Part shown: piece by piece, positions 1-5,747 of the stretch
Position numbering within the stretch: position 1 is the stretch's first letter
Layout: the number at the start of each line of letters is the position of its first letter
Source of the DNA: Planctomycetota bacterium
Lineage (GTDB): Bacteria > Planctomycetota > SZUA-567
DNA length: 7,874 nucleotides
NCBI GenBank assembly: GCA_031278535.1
Contig: JAITKH010000059.1
Coordinates: forward strand, 1 to 7,874
Reading direction: 5' to 3'
Notes under the pieces: generated by a model
Told to the model about the DNA's origin: nothing
Seen by the model: the letters and a program-made list of their open reading frames with translations, nothing else
The model's database searches: none
Made by a program: the position numbers and the translations under genes

Positions 1-95
1 AAAATGATCGGCCGGATCCGTCGAATCACGCCATCCTCCGTATGGATCGCCACGGGACCGCCGACGCAGATGCTGTAGGTTATTTTTTCAGCCAA
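1..95 (-). CDS. Molybdopterin oxidoreductase catalytic subunit, N-terminal fragment (transhydroxylase-like)
   Basis: Only the first 31 codons are present; the gene runs off the low-coordinate edge. The visible residues include CVGGPVAIHTEDGVIRRIRP. This resembles the N-terminus of pyrogallol transhydroxylase large subunits and relatives, where a GGPV-(F/A)-(V/I) strand is followed by (K/E)DG-x-I-x-R-(I/M)-x-P. The match is from memory of the family. In many DMSO reductase family enzymes a CxxCxxxC motif for a [4Fe-4S] cluster precedes this strand. Here only one cysteine (residue 10) is present, as in transhydroxylase. The start is TTG at 95 with GGAGG 8 bases upstream, and no ATG is available nearby. 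It lies 32 bases after the unknown 150-residue gene and is probably co-transcribed with it. With so few residues, the substrate cannot be inferred. Confidence 0.65.
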   Translation of the reverse strand, partial: MAEKITYSICVGGPVAIHTEDGVIRRIRPII

Positions 96-103
96 TATGC
101 TCC

Positions 104-108
104 CCTCC
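104..108 (-). promoter_or_regulatory. Ribosome binding site for the TTG start at 95
   Basis: GGAGG, within a longer GGGAGGGGAG run on the minus strand, lies 8 bases before TTG at 95-93. It supports the start of the second molybdoenzyme, which otherwise lacks a start codon in its frame near this point. Confidence 0.6.
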
Positions 109-127
109 CACTCCTGTTCTTCGGTTT

Positions 128-580
128 TTATCCCCCAGCCTCCATCATTCGATCCGCGTAGTCCGAGGCAGGGTGAATTTTGATCATGGGGCCGACCATA
201 TTGCCGTCGGCTATCTCGAAACATCGAAGGTTATAGACTTCGGACAGCACCACCTTCAGCAGTTTCCCGTCCGGCCCCCGGTACAATCCGTTCAGCTTGA
301 AACGATGCTGAACCATCGCTTCATTGCCCGCGAACCGCCTCTGGCGATAACTGGGCTGTTTCCCGAATTTTTCGTAACGGATCTCTCCGATGTTTTCCCA
401 ATCCTCCAGGCTGTCCAGCACGGCCTTCATCGCTTCCATTTCCGCCCCTCCCGGCGTACCGCAGCCGCCAAGCTCATACCAGGCCTGCAAGGGGCAAATT
501 ACGTCGCTGGGGTAGTCGTCGAGGTAGCGTTTCATCGTTTCCTGAAAGAACGTAAGATTTTCCACGTCCAATCCAGCCAA
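128..580 (-). CDS. Hypothetical protein, 150 residues
   Basis: I do not recognise this family. The product is a soluble, mixed-charge protein with no signal peptide or membrane segment. Notable stretches are DVICPLQAWYELGGCGTPGG (about 26-45), an acidic helix-like part EAMKAVLDSLEDWENIGEIRYEKFG, and a C-terminal half with LNGLYRGPDGKLLKVVLSEVYNLRCFEIADG, which looks like beta strands. Cysteines lie at about residues 29, 40 and 120. The start is TTG at 580, chosen because AGGAGGTG lies 9 bases upstream. An in-frame ATG at codon 16 has only a weak site. It sits 72 bases after a TRAP small permease and 32 bases before a second molybdopterin oxidoreductase. A role linked to that enzyme or to the imported substrate is possible but is inferred only from context. 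The open frame, the strong ribosome binding site and the tight spacing support a real gene. Confidence 0.75.
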   Translation of the reverse strand: MAGLDVENLTFFQETMKRYLDDYPSDVICPLQAWYELGGCGTPGGAEMEAMKAVLDSLEDWENIGEIRYEKFGKQPSYRQRRFAGNEAMVQHRFKLNGLYRGPDGKLLKVVLSEVYNLRCFEIADGNMVGPMIKIHPASDYADRMMEAGG

Positions 581-587
581 CTTTCCT

Positions 588-595
588 CACCTCCT
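588..595 (-). promoter_or_regulatory. Ribosome binding site fixing the TTG start at 580
   Basis: AGGAGGTG on the minus strand is a near-perfect anti-Shine-Dalgarno match, with AGGAGG ending 9 bases before the TTG at 580-578. It decides the start of the 150-residue protein, since no ATG is well placed. Confidence 0.7.
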
Positions 596-652
596 GTCTT
601 AAAAGTCGGGGGGGCCCTCCGGAGTCAGGGCGCATGCAAAATTCGCAAAAGT

Positions 653-1174
653 TCAGCTCCAGAAGGCCTGCACTTCTTTTGCCAGCTCTTCGCTGAAAAT
701 TGCCCCTATGGCCTTGGCTGCGTCCAAGGCCAGCACCAGCGTGAATATGGCGAAGGCCAGGCATTCGAGAGCCATAAAGGGCCAGAAGGGAATCAACAGA
801 GTCCCCGTGCTGCTTTTATCGGCGATCATCTTGAAGGTTTGCTGATAGGTGGCGGCGGTAGCGAAACCCATGACACCGGCGGAGAGGATCGACGTGAAGC
901 CGAAGCAGAGGAAACGCGGCAGGGGAGGCATCATGCCCACGAACATAGTCACGTGCACATGGCCGTGTTCCACTTGGGCATAGGACCATGAGGAAAAAAC
1001 CAAAATCGTCATCCCCAGCGTAACGATGTCGAATCCGCCGGTGATGGGACTGTTGAACAAGAGTCGAAGCAGCACGTCCACGGTCATCAGCCCCATAATG
1101 ATCACCAGTGCCGCCATGCTGCAGTAGCTGACGTAATGGCACAACAAGTGGGATAGCGTCATCAGTTTTTTCAT
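653..1174 (-). CDS. TRAP transporter small permease, DctQ family (system 2)
   Basis: A 173-residue inner-membrane protein with four hydrophobic segments at roughly 17-39, 50-66, 86-108 and 126-152, matching DctQ. Typical features are MTVDVLLRLLFNSPITGGFDI after the first segment and YAQVEHGHVHVTMFVG after the second. It ends in a short amphipathic tail, as in the DctQ of system 1. It would pair with the large permease at 3722-2418 and take substrate from the binding protein at 2336-1263. The ATG at 1174 has AGGAAGG about 5 bases upstream, a weaker site than its neighbours'. It starts 88 bases after the binding-protein stop, beyond the hairpin. The 72-base gap after it (581-652) holds only the next gene's ribosome binding site and a GC-rich run. 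Confidence 0.92.
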   Translation of the reverse strand: MKKLMTLSHLLCHYVSYCSMAALVIIMGLMTVDVLLRLLFNSPITGGFDIVTLGMTILVFSSWSYAQVEHGHVHVTMFVGMMPPLPRFLCFGFTSILSAGVMGFATAATYQQTFKMIADKSSTGTLLIPFWPFMALECLAFAIFTLVLALDAAKAIGAIFSEELAKEVQAFWS

Positions 1175-1223
1175 TGAAGCCTTCCTCTCGTTAAAGTTTC
1201 GGTAGTCGCAGATTCAAAGTTTG

Positions 1224-1250
1224 TTCAGGCCCCGGTCTGGGGGGCCTGAA
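1224..1250 (-). promoter_or_regulatory. Perfect 10-bp hairpin after TRAP binding protein 2
   Basis: TTCAGGCCCC (1250-1241 on the minus strand) pairs perfectly with GGGGCCTGAA (1233-1224) around a 7-base loop. It begins 12 bases after the TAG stop of the binding protein. The sequence after it is ACAAACTTTG, with no U-run, so a classical terminator is unlikely. A GC-rich stem between a binding-protein gene and its permease gene would be expected to protect the upstream mRNA 3' end and give more binding protein than permease. That role is inferred from position. Confidence 0.6.
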
Positions 1251-1262
1251 TGTTTGCGCTTC

Positions 1263-2336
1263 CTACTTGAAGTCGCTGATGTTGACTGGGGCGGAGAAAT
1301 CATATTTGCCCTTGTAGCGGGCGACGATCTCCATCATTTTGTCGTAGACCTTCTTGCCGTCCAGCCCTTTGCCGTTCAGGTAGTTGATATAGTCGGCGTG
1401 CACCGTCTCTCTGACTGCCTCGAAATCCGTCACCAGCTGCGGGCTGGGGGCGTAGATCTCCACACCGCTGGCACCAGCGTTGTCGTACACCCAAGCCCTG
1501 GTGGAATCCCAGTAGACGCCGGCCATGTCGCTGGCGTAAGCGCCGCTGAACTTGTCGATGACCGCCTGCAGGTCCGCGGGTAGGTTGGCGTAGGTGTCTT
1601 TGTTCATCAGCAAAAATAAGGGACTGCAGTTGACCGGGTAGTCCAGGATGTACTTCGTCACCTCTGTCAGCTTCGTGGCGGATATGTTGTGCCAGTCGTT
1701 CATGCAGCCGTCGATGACGTTCTTCTGGAGGTTCTCGTAGGTCTCCGGGGTGGGCACGGTCATGGGGCTGATGCCCACGGCCCTGGCCCAAGTGATCACC
1801 GTCGCGCCGGCGGCCCGTAGCCTGAGCCCTTGGATGTCCTGAATCGTTTCCACCTTTTTATTGACCAGGCTGATGGGCGCGTAGGTGCAGGTGGAGAGCT
1901 GGATCACCTTGTAGGCGCTGTATTCTTTCCGCATCTCGGGCAGCTCCGCCAACAGGTCCATCATGACCTTGGATCCCGTCCGTGCGTTGGTGACACCGTT
2001 CAGAGGCAGCATGACGCCCTCGGAAATTGGGAACTTGCCGGCGTAAATGGAGGCCGCGCTCCAAGTGATGTCCGCCACTCCGTTTTCCACCGCGTCCACT
2101 GCGTCGGCAGCGCTCACCAGAGATCCGCCGTGATAGTACACAAAGTCGATGCGCCCACCGGAGGCCTCCTTTACCTTGTTGCCCCAGGCCTCCACGTACT
2201 GCCCGCAAATGCTGGTGGCCGGGTCGTGGTTCTGCACCGACAGGGTGTACTCCACGGCGGCGTCGCCGGCACAGGCAAAAAACATAACAGCCAGAACCGC
2301 TATAACCCAAACCTTACAAAAATTTCCGCTTCTCAT
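1263..2336 (-). CDS. TRAP transporter substrate-binding protein, DctP family (system 2)
   Basis: A 357-residue periplasmic solute-binding protein for the second TRAP system. Residues 1 to about 27 form a signal peptide with a hydrophobic stretch at 9-23. Cleavage near GDAA by signal peptidase I is likely. A cysteine at 22 follows FFA, which is a poor lipobox, so a lipoprotein is possible but not favoured. The mature protein shows EYTLSVQNHDP, YHGGSLVSAADAVDAVENGVADITW, GLRLRAAG with the conserved carboxylate-binding arginine at 174, and ENLQKNVIDG near 201-210. The ATG at 2336 has AGGAGA 9 bases upstream. By eye it diverges from the first binding protein much more than the two large permeases diverge from each other, so a different ligand is inferred. 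It lies between its large permease and small permease genes, and a strong hairpin follows its stop. Confidence 0.93.
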   Translation of the reverse strand: MRSGNFCKVWVIAVLAVMFFACAGDAAVEYTLSVQNHDPATSICGQYVEAWGNKVKEASGGRIDFVYYHGGSLVSAADAVDAVENGVADITWSAASIYAGKFPISEGVMLPLNGVTNARTGSKVMMDLLAELPEMRKEYSAYKVIQLSTCTYAPISLVNKKVETIQDIQGLRLRAAGATVITWARAVGISPMTVPTPETYENLQKNVIDGCMNDWHNISATKLTEVTKYILDYPVNCSPLFLLMNKDTYANLPADLQAVIDKFSGAYASDMAGVYWDSTRAWVYDNAGASGVEIYAPSPQLVTDFEAVRETVHADYINYLNGKGLDGKKVYDKMMEIVARYKGKYDFSAPVNISDFK

Positions 2337-2350
2337 CGTACAATCTCTCC

Positions 2351-2386
2351 TTTCAGATTTGCTCTAAAATTTGCTTTCAAATTTGC
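2351..2386 (-). repeat. Three tandem 12-base repeats upstream of TRAP binding protein 2
   Basis: Reading the minus strand, three abutting units occur: GCAAATTTGAAA (2386-2375), GCAAATTTTAGA (2374-2363) and GCAAATCTGAAA (2362-2351). Units 1 and 3 match at 11 of 12 positions, and units 1 and 2 at 10 of 12. The array fills much of the 81-base gap and runs into the AGGAG ribosome binding site at 2351-2347. The helical-turn-like period and the position suggest an operator or a leader element. No regulator can be named. Confidence 0.55.
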
Positions 2387-2417
2387 GCCGCGGATTTCAG
2401 GATGCTTCGTTCTGGCT

Positions 2418-3722
2418 TCACTTGAATAACAAGGTCGGAAGCCACAAGGAAAGCTGAGGAAACGCGACAACGATTACGATGGCCACCACCATGCCGACGA
2501 TCATGGGAGCGACGCCTTTGAAGATGGTAACGAGAGGGACGTCCTTGGCGACGCCGGCCACAATATAGACGTTCATACCCACCGGCGGAGTGATGAGCCC
2601 CATCTCCATCACCATGATCATCAGCACGCCGTACCAGATGGGGTCGAACCCCAGGCTCGTGACGATGGGAAGGAAGATGGGCACCGTGAGGGTGACCATG
2701 GCCAAAGAGTCCATGAGACACCCCAGGATCATATAGACGGCGATAATGATGGAAAGAATCACATAGCGGTTCACCTCCAGGCCGTTGACAAATCTGGCCA
2801 AGGTCATGGGCAGCCGGGTGATGGCCAGGAAAGTGCCAAAAATATAGGCGCCGATCAGGATGAGGAAGACCATGGCCGAGGTCTTGACGGTCTCCCGAAG
2901 GGCGGTGACGAAGGTCTTCCAGGTGAACTTCCCCTTGAAGATCATGAAGCAGAGGCCCAGAGTCGCTCCGATGGCAGCCCCTTCGCTGGCGGTGAAAATA
3001 TTGGCGAACATGCCGCCGATGACCCCGAAGAAGAGGATGAACATGCCGATGGTTCCCTTCAGGGCGATGAGCATCTCCTTTAGGGGATATTTCGTAGTGC
3101 CGGGGGCGAGATCGGGCTGAAATCTCACCTGAACGGCAATGGAGACGATATAACACAGCGCCAGAACGATGCCCGGGAAGATACCAGCGGCAAAAAGCCT
3201 GCCTATGGACTGCTCCGCGATGATCCCGTAGACGATGAACCCGGTGCTGGGGGGAATGAGAATGCCCAAAGTCCCTCCCGCCGAGATGGAGCCGGTGGCC
3301 AAACTGTCCTTATACCCATGTCGGCGCATCTCGGGCAAAGCGACGACGCACATGGTGGCGGCCGTGGCGGCGGTGGATCCGCAGATCGCCGCGAACCCAG
3401 CGCAGGCCGCCACAGTGGCCATAGCCAGCCCCCCCTTGAAGCGGCCCAGCCATTTATCCGCCGCCTCGAAGAGGTCCGCACTGAGCCCAGCGTGAAAAGC
3501 GAACTGCCCCATGAGGACAAACAGAGGTATCACCGTGAAGGAGTAGTTCATCGCGTTGGAAAAGGGTATGGTCTTCAACAGAGCGAAAGCGGGGCCAAAT
3601 CCGCGGACGGCCCAAAAACCTCCGAACCCCACGATCGCCATGGTCAGACCGATATTCATCCCCAGCAAAAGCAGAATAACGAGCACCAAAATTCCCAGGG
3701 AAGCTATAGTGGTCAAATACAT
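2418..3722 (-). CDS. TRAP transporter large permease, DctM family (system 2)
   Basis: A 434-residue polytopic inner-membrane permease, the ion-coupled transport subunit of the second TRAP system. Signatures are CGSTAATAATM at about 114-124, GGTLGILIPPS at about 149-159, AEQSIGRLFAAGIFPG at about 169-184, FLAITRLPMTLA near 300, ILGCLMDSLAM near 335 and MGLITPPVGMN near 380. The ATG at 3722 has GAGGAGG about 7 bases upstream. Unlike most TRAP operons, this large permease comes first in its module, ahead of its binding protein (81-base gap) and small permease. It lies 147 bases downstream of the small permease of system 1. An alternative reading is that it could also partner with that DctQ. Length and motifs are intact, so it appears functional. 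Confidence 0.96.
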   Translation of the reverse strand: MYLTTIASLGILVLVILLLLGMNIGLTMAIVGFGGFWAVRGFGPAFALLKTIPFSNAMNYSFTVIPLFVLMGQFAFHAGLSADLFEAADKWLGRFKGGLAMATVAACAGFAAICGSTAATAATMCVVALPEMRRHGYKDSLATGSISAGGTLGILIPPSTGFIVYGIIAEQSIGRLFAAGIFPGIVLALCYIVSIAVQVRFQPDLAPGTTKYPLKEMLIALKGTIGMFILFFGVIGGMFANIFTASEGAAIGATLGLCFMIFKGKFTWKTFVTALRETVKTSAMVFLILIGAYIFGTFLAITRLPMTLARFVNGLEVNRYVILSIIIAVYMILGCLMDSLAMVTLTVPIFLPIVTSLGFDPIWYGVLMIMVMEMGLITPPVGMNVYIVAGVAKDVPLVTIFKGVAPMIVGMVVAIVIVVAFPQLSLWLPTLLFK

Positions 3723-3740
3723 CGGCTTTCCTCCTCACGC

Positions 3741-3780
3741 GAAGCGGCGCAAAGACATCCCGTTTGCACACTGCCGCTTC
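3741..3780 (-). promoter_or_regulatory. Hairpin in the leader of the second TRAP module
   Basis: The 147-base gap 3723-3869 holds a clear inverted repeat. GAAGCGGC (3780-3773) pairs perfectly with GCCGCTTC (3748-3741). Inside it GCAAA (3767-3763) pairs with TTTGC (3753-3749), leaving a 5-base bulge on one side and a 9-base loop. No U-run follows, so it is not a standard intrinsic terminator. The stem ends about 4 bases before the GAGGAGG ribosome binding site of the gene at 3722. An effect on translation or mRNA stability is therefore plausible but inferred. I see no convincing promoter in the gap. Confidence 0.5.
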
Positions 3781-3856
3781 ACTGTCATCTGAAATACTCT
3801 ACCGCAAAAAAACCGTTTTTCGTTTTTACTCCGCCCCCCACATCGCCCCTTTCCCA

Positions 3857-3878
3857 TTCAGTCCCACCTTCAGTCCCA
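3857..3878 (-). repeat. 12-base tandem duplication over the dctQ-like stop codon
   Basis: On the minus strand TGGGACTGAA occurs at 3878-3869 and again at 3866-3857, a 12-base period. The first copy encodes the last Trp-Asp and the TGA stop of the small permease. The second copy, in the same frame, repeats Trp-Asp-stop after one Arg codon. It looks like a local slippage duplication that leaves a backup stop codon. Confidence 0.6.
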
Positions 3879-4409
3879 GGTCGACTGAATTTCTCTGGCC
3901 GCCTTTTCGTCGAATATCGCTGTCATGCTCTTGACCGCGTCAAACAGTAGCGTGACGAAGAAGGCGAACATCATCGCCCCCTCGATCCAATAAAAGGGAT
4001 AGAGGGGAATCTTGAGCACTCCGGTGACGTAATGAGCGGTAAAAGCCGTCCGGGCTTGTATCACGGCCGCATAGGCCATGGCCAGGACAATGGCGGCGGA
4101 CAGAAAGCCGGTAAACGCCACGCAGGCGTACCTCAGAACCCGGGGAAACAGCCGCACAAGCATGGTAATCCGGATATGCGACTTATGCATCTGCGCATAG
4201 GCGAAAGAAGCGAACACTCCGCAGAAAACGGTGCGCTCGATGATCTCGTAGGAGCCCAAAATAGGGTTGTTGAAGGCAAAGCGCATGAATACGTCGATGA
4301 CCGTAAGCGCCATGATGAAGAAAAAACCCGCGTAGCTGACAATGCTGACCCAGCCGATGACGCGATTCAGCGCGTTCTCGAATTTTCTCATCTTTCCTTT
4401 GCTATCCAT
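3870..4409 (-). CDS. TRAP transporter small permease, DctQ family (system 1)
   Basis: A 179-residue membrane protein with four predicted membrane segments at roughly 16-40, 57-72, 92-117 and 137-160, as expected for DctQ. DctQ is the small subunit that pairs with DctM in the inner membrane. Family-like features are TVIDVFMRFAFNNPILGSYEI after the first segment and YAQMHKSHIRITMLV after the second. A short charged tail follows. The ATG at 4409 has AAGGAG 6 bases upstream. A second in-frame ATG at 4391 is less well placed. The gene starts 13 bases after the large permease stop. Its TGA stop sits inside a 12-base tandem duplication (3857-3878), so the last two sense codons and the stop recur in frame just downstream. 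It is followed by the largest gap in the window, before the second TRAP module. Confidence 0.93.
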   Translation of the reverse strand: MDSKGKMRKFENALNRVIGWVSIVSYAGFFFIMALTVIDVFMRFAFNNPILGSYEIIERTVFCGVFASFAYAQMHKSHIRITMLVRLFPRVLRYACVAFTGFLSAAIVLAMAYAAVIQARTAFTAHYVTGVLKIPLYPFYWIEGAMMFAFFVTLLFDAVKSMTAIFDEKAAREIQSTWD

Positions 4410-4422
4410 AACCGACTCCTTT

Positions 4423-5721
4423 TTAACCGTAGAATACCGTCGGCAGCCAAGTCGCTAGAATCGGAAACGCGGTGCAGACGGTGATCGCCAGCAGGAGCGG
4501 GATGATGAAGGGCATCGAGCCTCGGAATATCGTCTGCAGGGGCACGTCCCTGGCGATGCCGGAGATGACGTAGCAGTTCATGCCCACCGGGGGCGTGATC
4601 AAACCCAACTGCATCACGAAGATGATCATAACGCCGAACCAGATGGGGTCGAATCCCAGTTGTATGACGATGGGCAGGAATATGGGCACCGTCAGCATGA
4701 TCATCGGCAGCGCGTCCATCAGGCAGCCTAGAATCCCGTAAATCACGACGATGAAGGCAAAAATCAGATAACGAGATACCTGCAAAGAGGCGATCGTGCT
4801 GGCCATTGTCATGGGAAGCCTGGTGATGGCCAGGAAGTTGCCGAATATCACGGCGCCGATCAGGAGCAGGTACGTCATGGAGGTGGTTTTTACGGTGTCC
4901 TTCATTACGGACATAAAGGTTTTGAAGTCCAGCTTGCCTGTGATCAGAGTGATCAGCATCGCCAGAAACGCGCCTCCCGCCGCCGCCTCGTTGATGGTGA
5001 AAATACCGGAAAACATGGAGTAGAAGACGCCGGCGAAGAGGACGAACATCCAGAACAGGTCTTTTAGAGACGCGAAACGCTCCCGCCATGAAAAACGCTC
5101 TCCCTTGGACGCCAGAGCGGGATTGTGCTTTACTAAGACGACTACGGTCAGGCACAGGAAGACCGTCAAAATAACGCCCGGTATGATCCCCGCCGCAAAG
5201 AGACGGCCGATAGACTGCTCGGCGATGATGCCGTAGACGATCATGGGGGCGCTGGGGGGGATGATGATGCCCAGCGTGCCGCCGACGGAAACCGATCCCG
5301 TGGAAAGCCGGTCGTCGTAGCCGTATTTGCGCATTTCGGGAATGGCGACGGTTCCCATGGTGGCGGCGGTGGCGGCGGTAGAGCCGCAGATGGCGCCGAA
5401 AGCGGCGCAAGCCACCATCGTCGCGCAGCTCAGCCCTCCCGGCAAACGGTTCAGCCACTTGTTTGCCGTGCTGTACAGTCCTTTGCTCATCCCGGAGGCA
5501 AAAGCGAAGTTGCCCATCATGACAAACAGCGGGATAACCGTCAGCGAATAGGTGGCGGCCTGAGTGGCCGGGGACGTTTGCAGCACGCCCAGGGCGGCCC
5601 TGAAGTTAATGACGGACCAGTAGCCCACGAACCCCACCAAAGCCATGCTCAGCCCGACGTTCATTCCCAGAAACATCAGGGTCAGCATGACGACAATTCC
5701 AATAATGGCCGTTTCAGTCAC
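4423..5721 (-). CDS. TRAP transporter large permease, DctM family (system 1)
   Basis: A 432-residue integral inner-membrane protein, the channel-forming subunit of a TRAP transporter that couples solute uptake to an ion gradient. The chain is hydrophobic throughout, with about a dozen membrane segments. It carries typical DctM signatures: CGSTAATAATM at about 112-122, GGTLGIIIPPS at about 147-157, AEQSIGRLFAAGIIPG at about 167-182, LAITRLPMT near 298, ILGCLMD at about 330-336 and LGLITPPVGMN at about 372-382. Length is normal. The start is GTG at 5721 with AGGAGG 6 bases upstream. It is the middle gene of its module. The binding protein ends 26 bases before it and the small permease starts 13 bases after it, so the order is P-M-Q rather than the more common P-Q-M. 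It is clearly paralogous to the second DctM in this window, by my eye at more than half of positions. Confidence 0.96.
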   Translation of the reverse strand: MTETAIIGIVVMLTLMFLGMNVGLSMALVGFVGYWSVINFRAALGVLQTSPATQAATYSLTVIPLFVMMGNFAFASGMSKGLYSTANKWLNRLPGGLSCATMVACAAFGAICGSTAATAATMGTVAIPEMRKYGYDDRLSTGSVSVGGTLGIIIPPSAPMIVYGIIAEQSIGRLFAAGIIPGVILTVFLCLTVVVLVKHNPALASKGERFSWRERFASLKDLFWMFVLFAGVFYSMFSGIFTINEAAAGGAFLAMLITLITGKLDFKTFMSVMKDTVKTTSMTYLLLIGAVIFGNFLAITRLPMTMASTIASLQVSRYLIFAFIVVIYGILGCLMDALPMIMLTVPIFLPIVIQLGFDPIWFGVMIIFVMQLGLITPPVGMNCYVISGIARDVPLQTIFRGSMPFIIPLLLAITVCTAFPILATWLPTVFYG

Positions 5722-5747
5722 AGCGTTCCTCCTCGATACTTATGATC

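Noticed and set aside
173..991. A 272-codon plus-strand open frame
   Set aside because: It is antisense to the unknown protein and the second small permease, has a low-complexity His/Gly-rich translation, and shows no family motif.
1830..2429. A 199-codon plus-strand open frame
   Set aside because: It lies antisense to binding protein 2 and its leader; its FALKFAFKFAP stretch is just the translated 12-base repeat array.
3793..3835. A-rich and T-rich runs (AAAAAC...GTTTTTTT on the minus strand) between the two TRAP modules, a possible terminator
   Set aside because: The stem would be about five A-T-dominated pairs with no GC core, too weak to call an intrinsic terminator.
4388..5458. A 356-codon minus-strand frame within the first large permease gene
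   Set aside because: The translation is extremely Arg/His-rich, typical of an out-of-frame shadow of a GC-rich gene, while the other frame gives an intact DctM.
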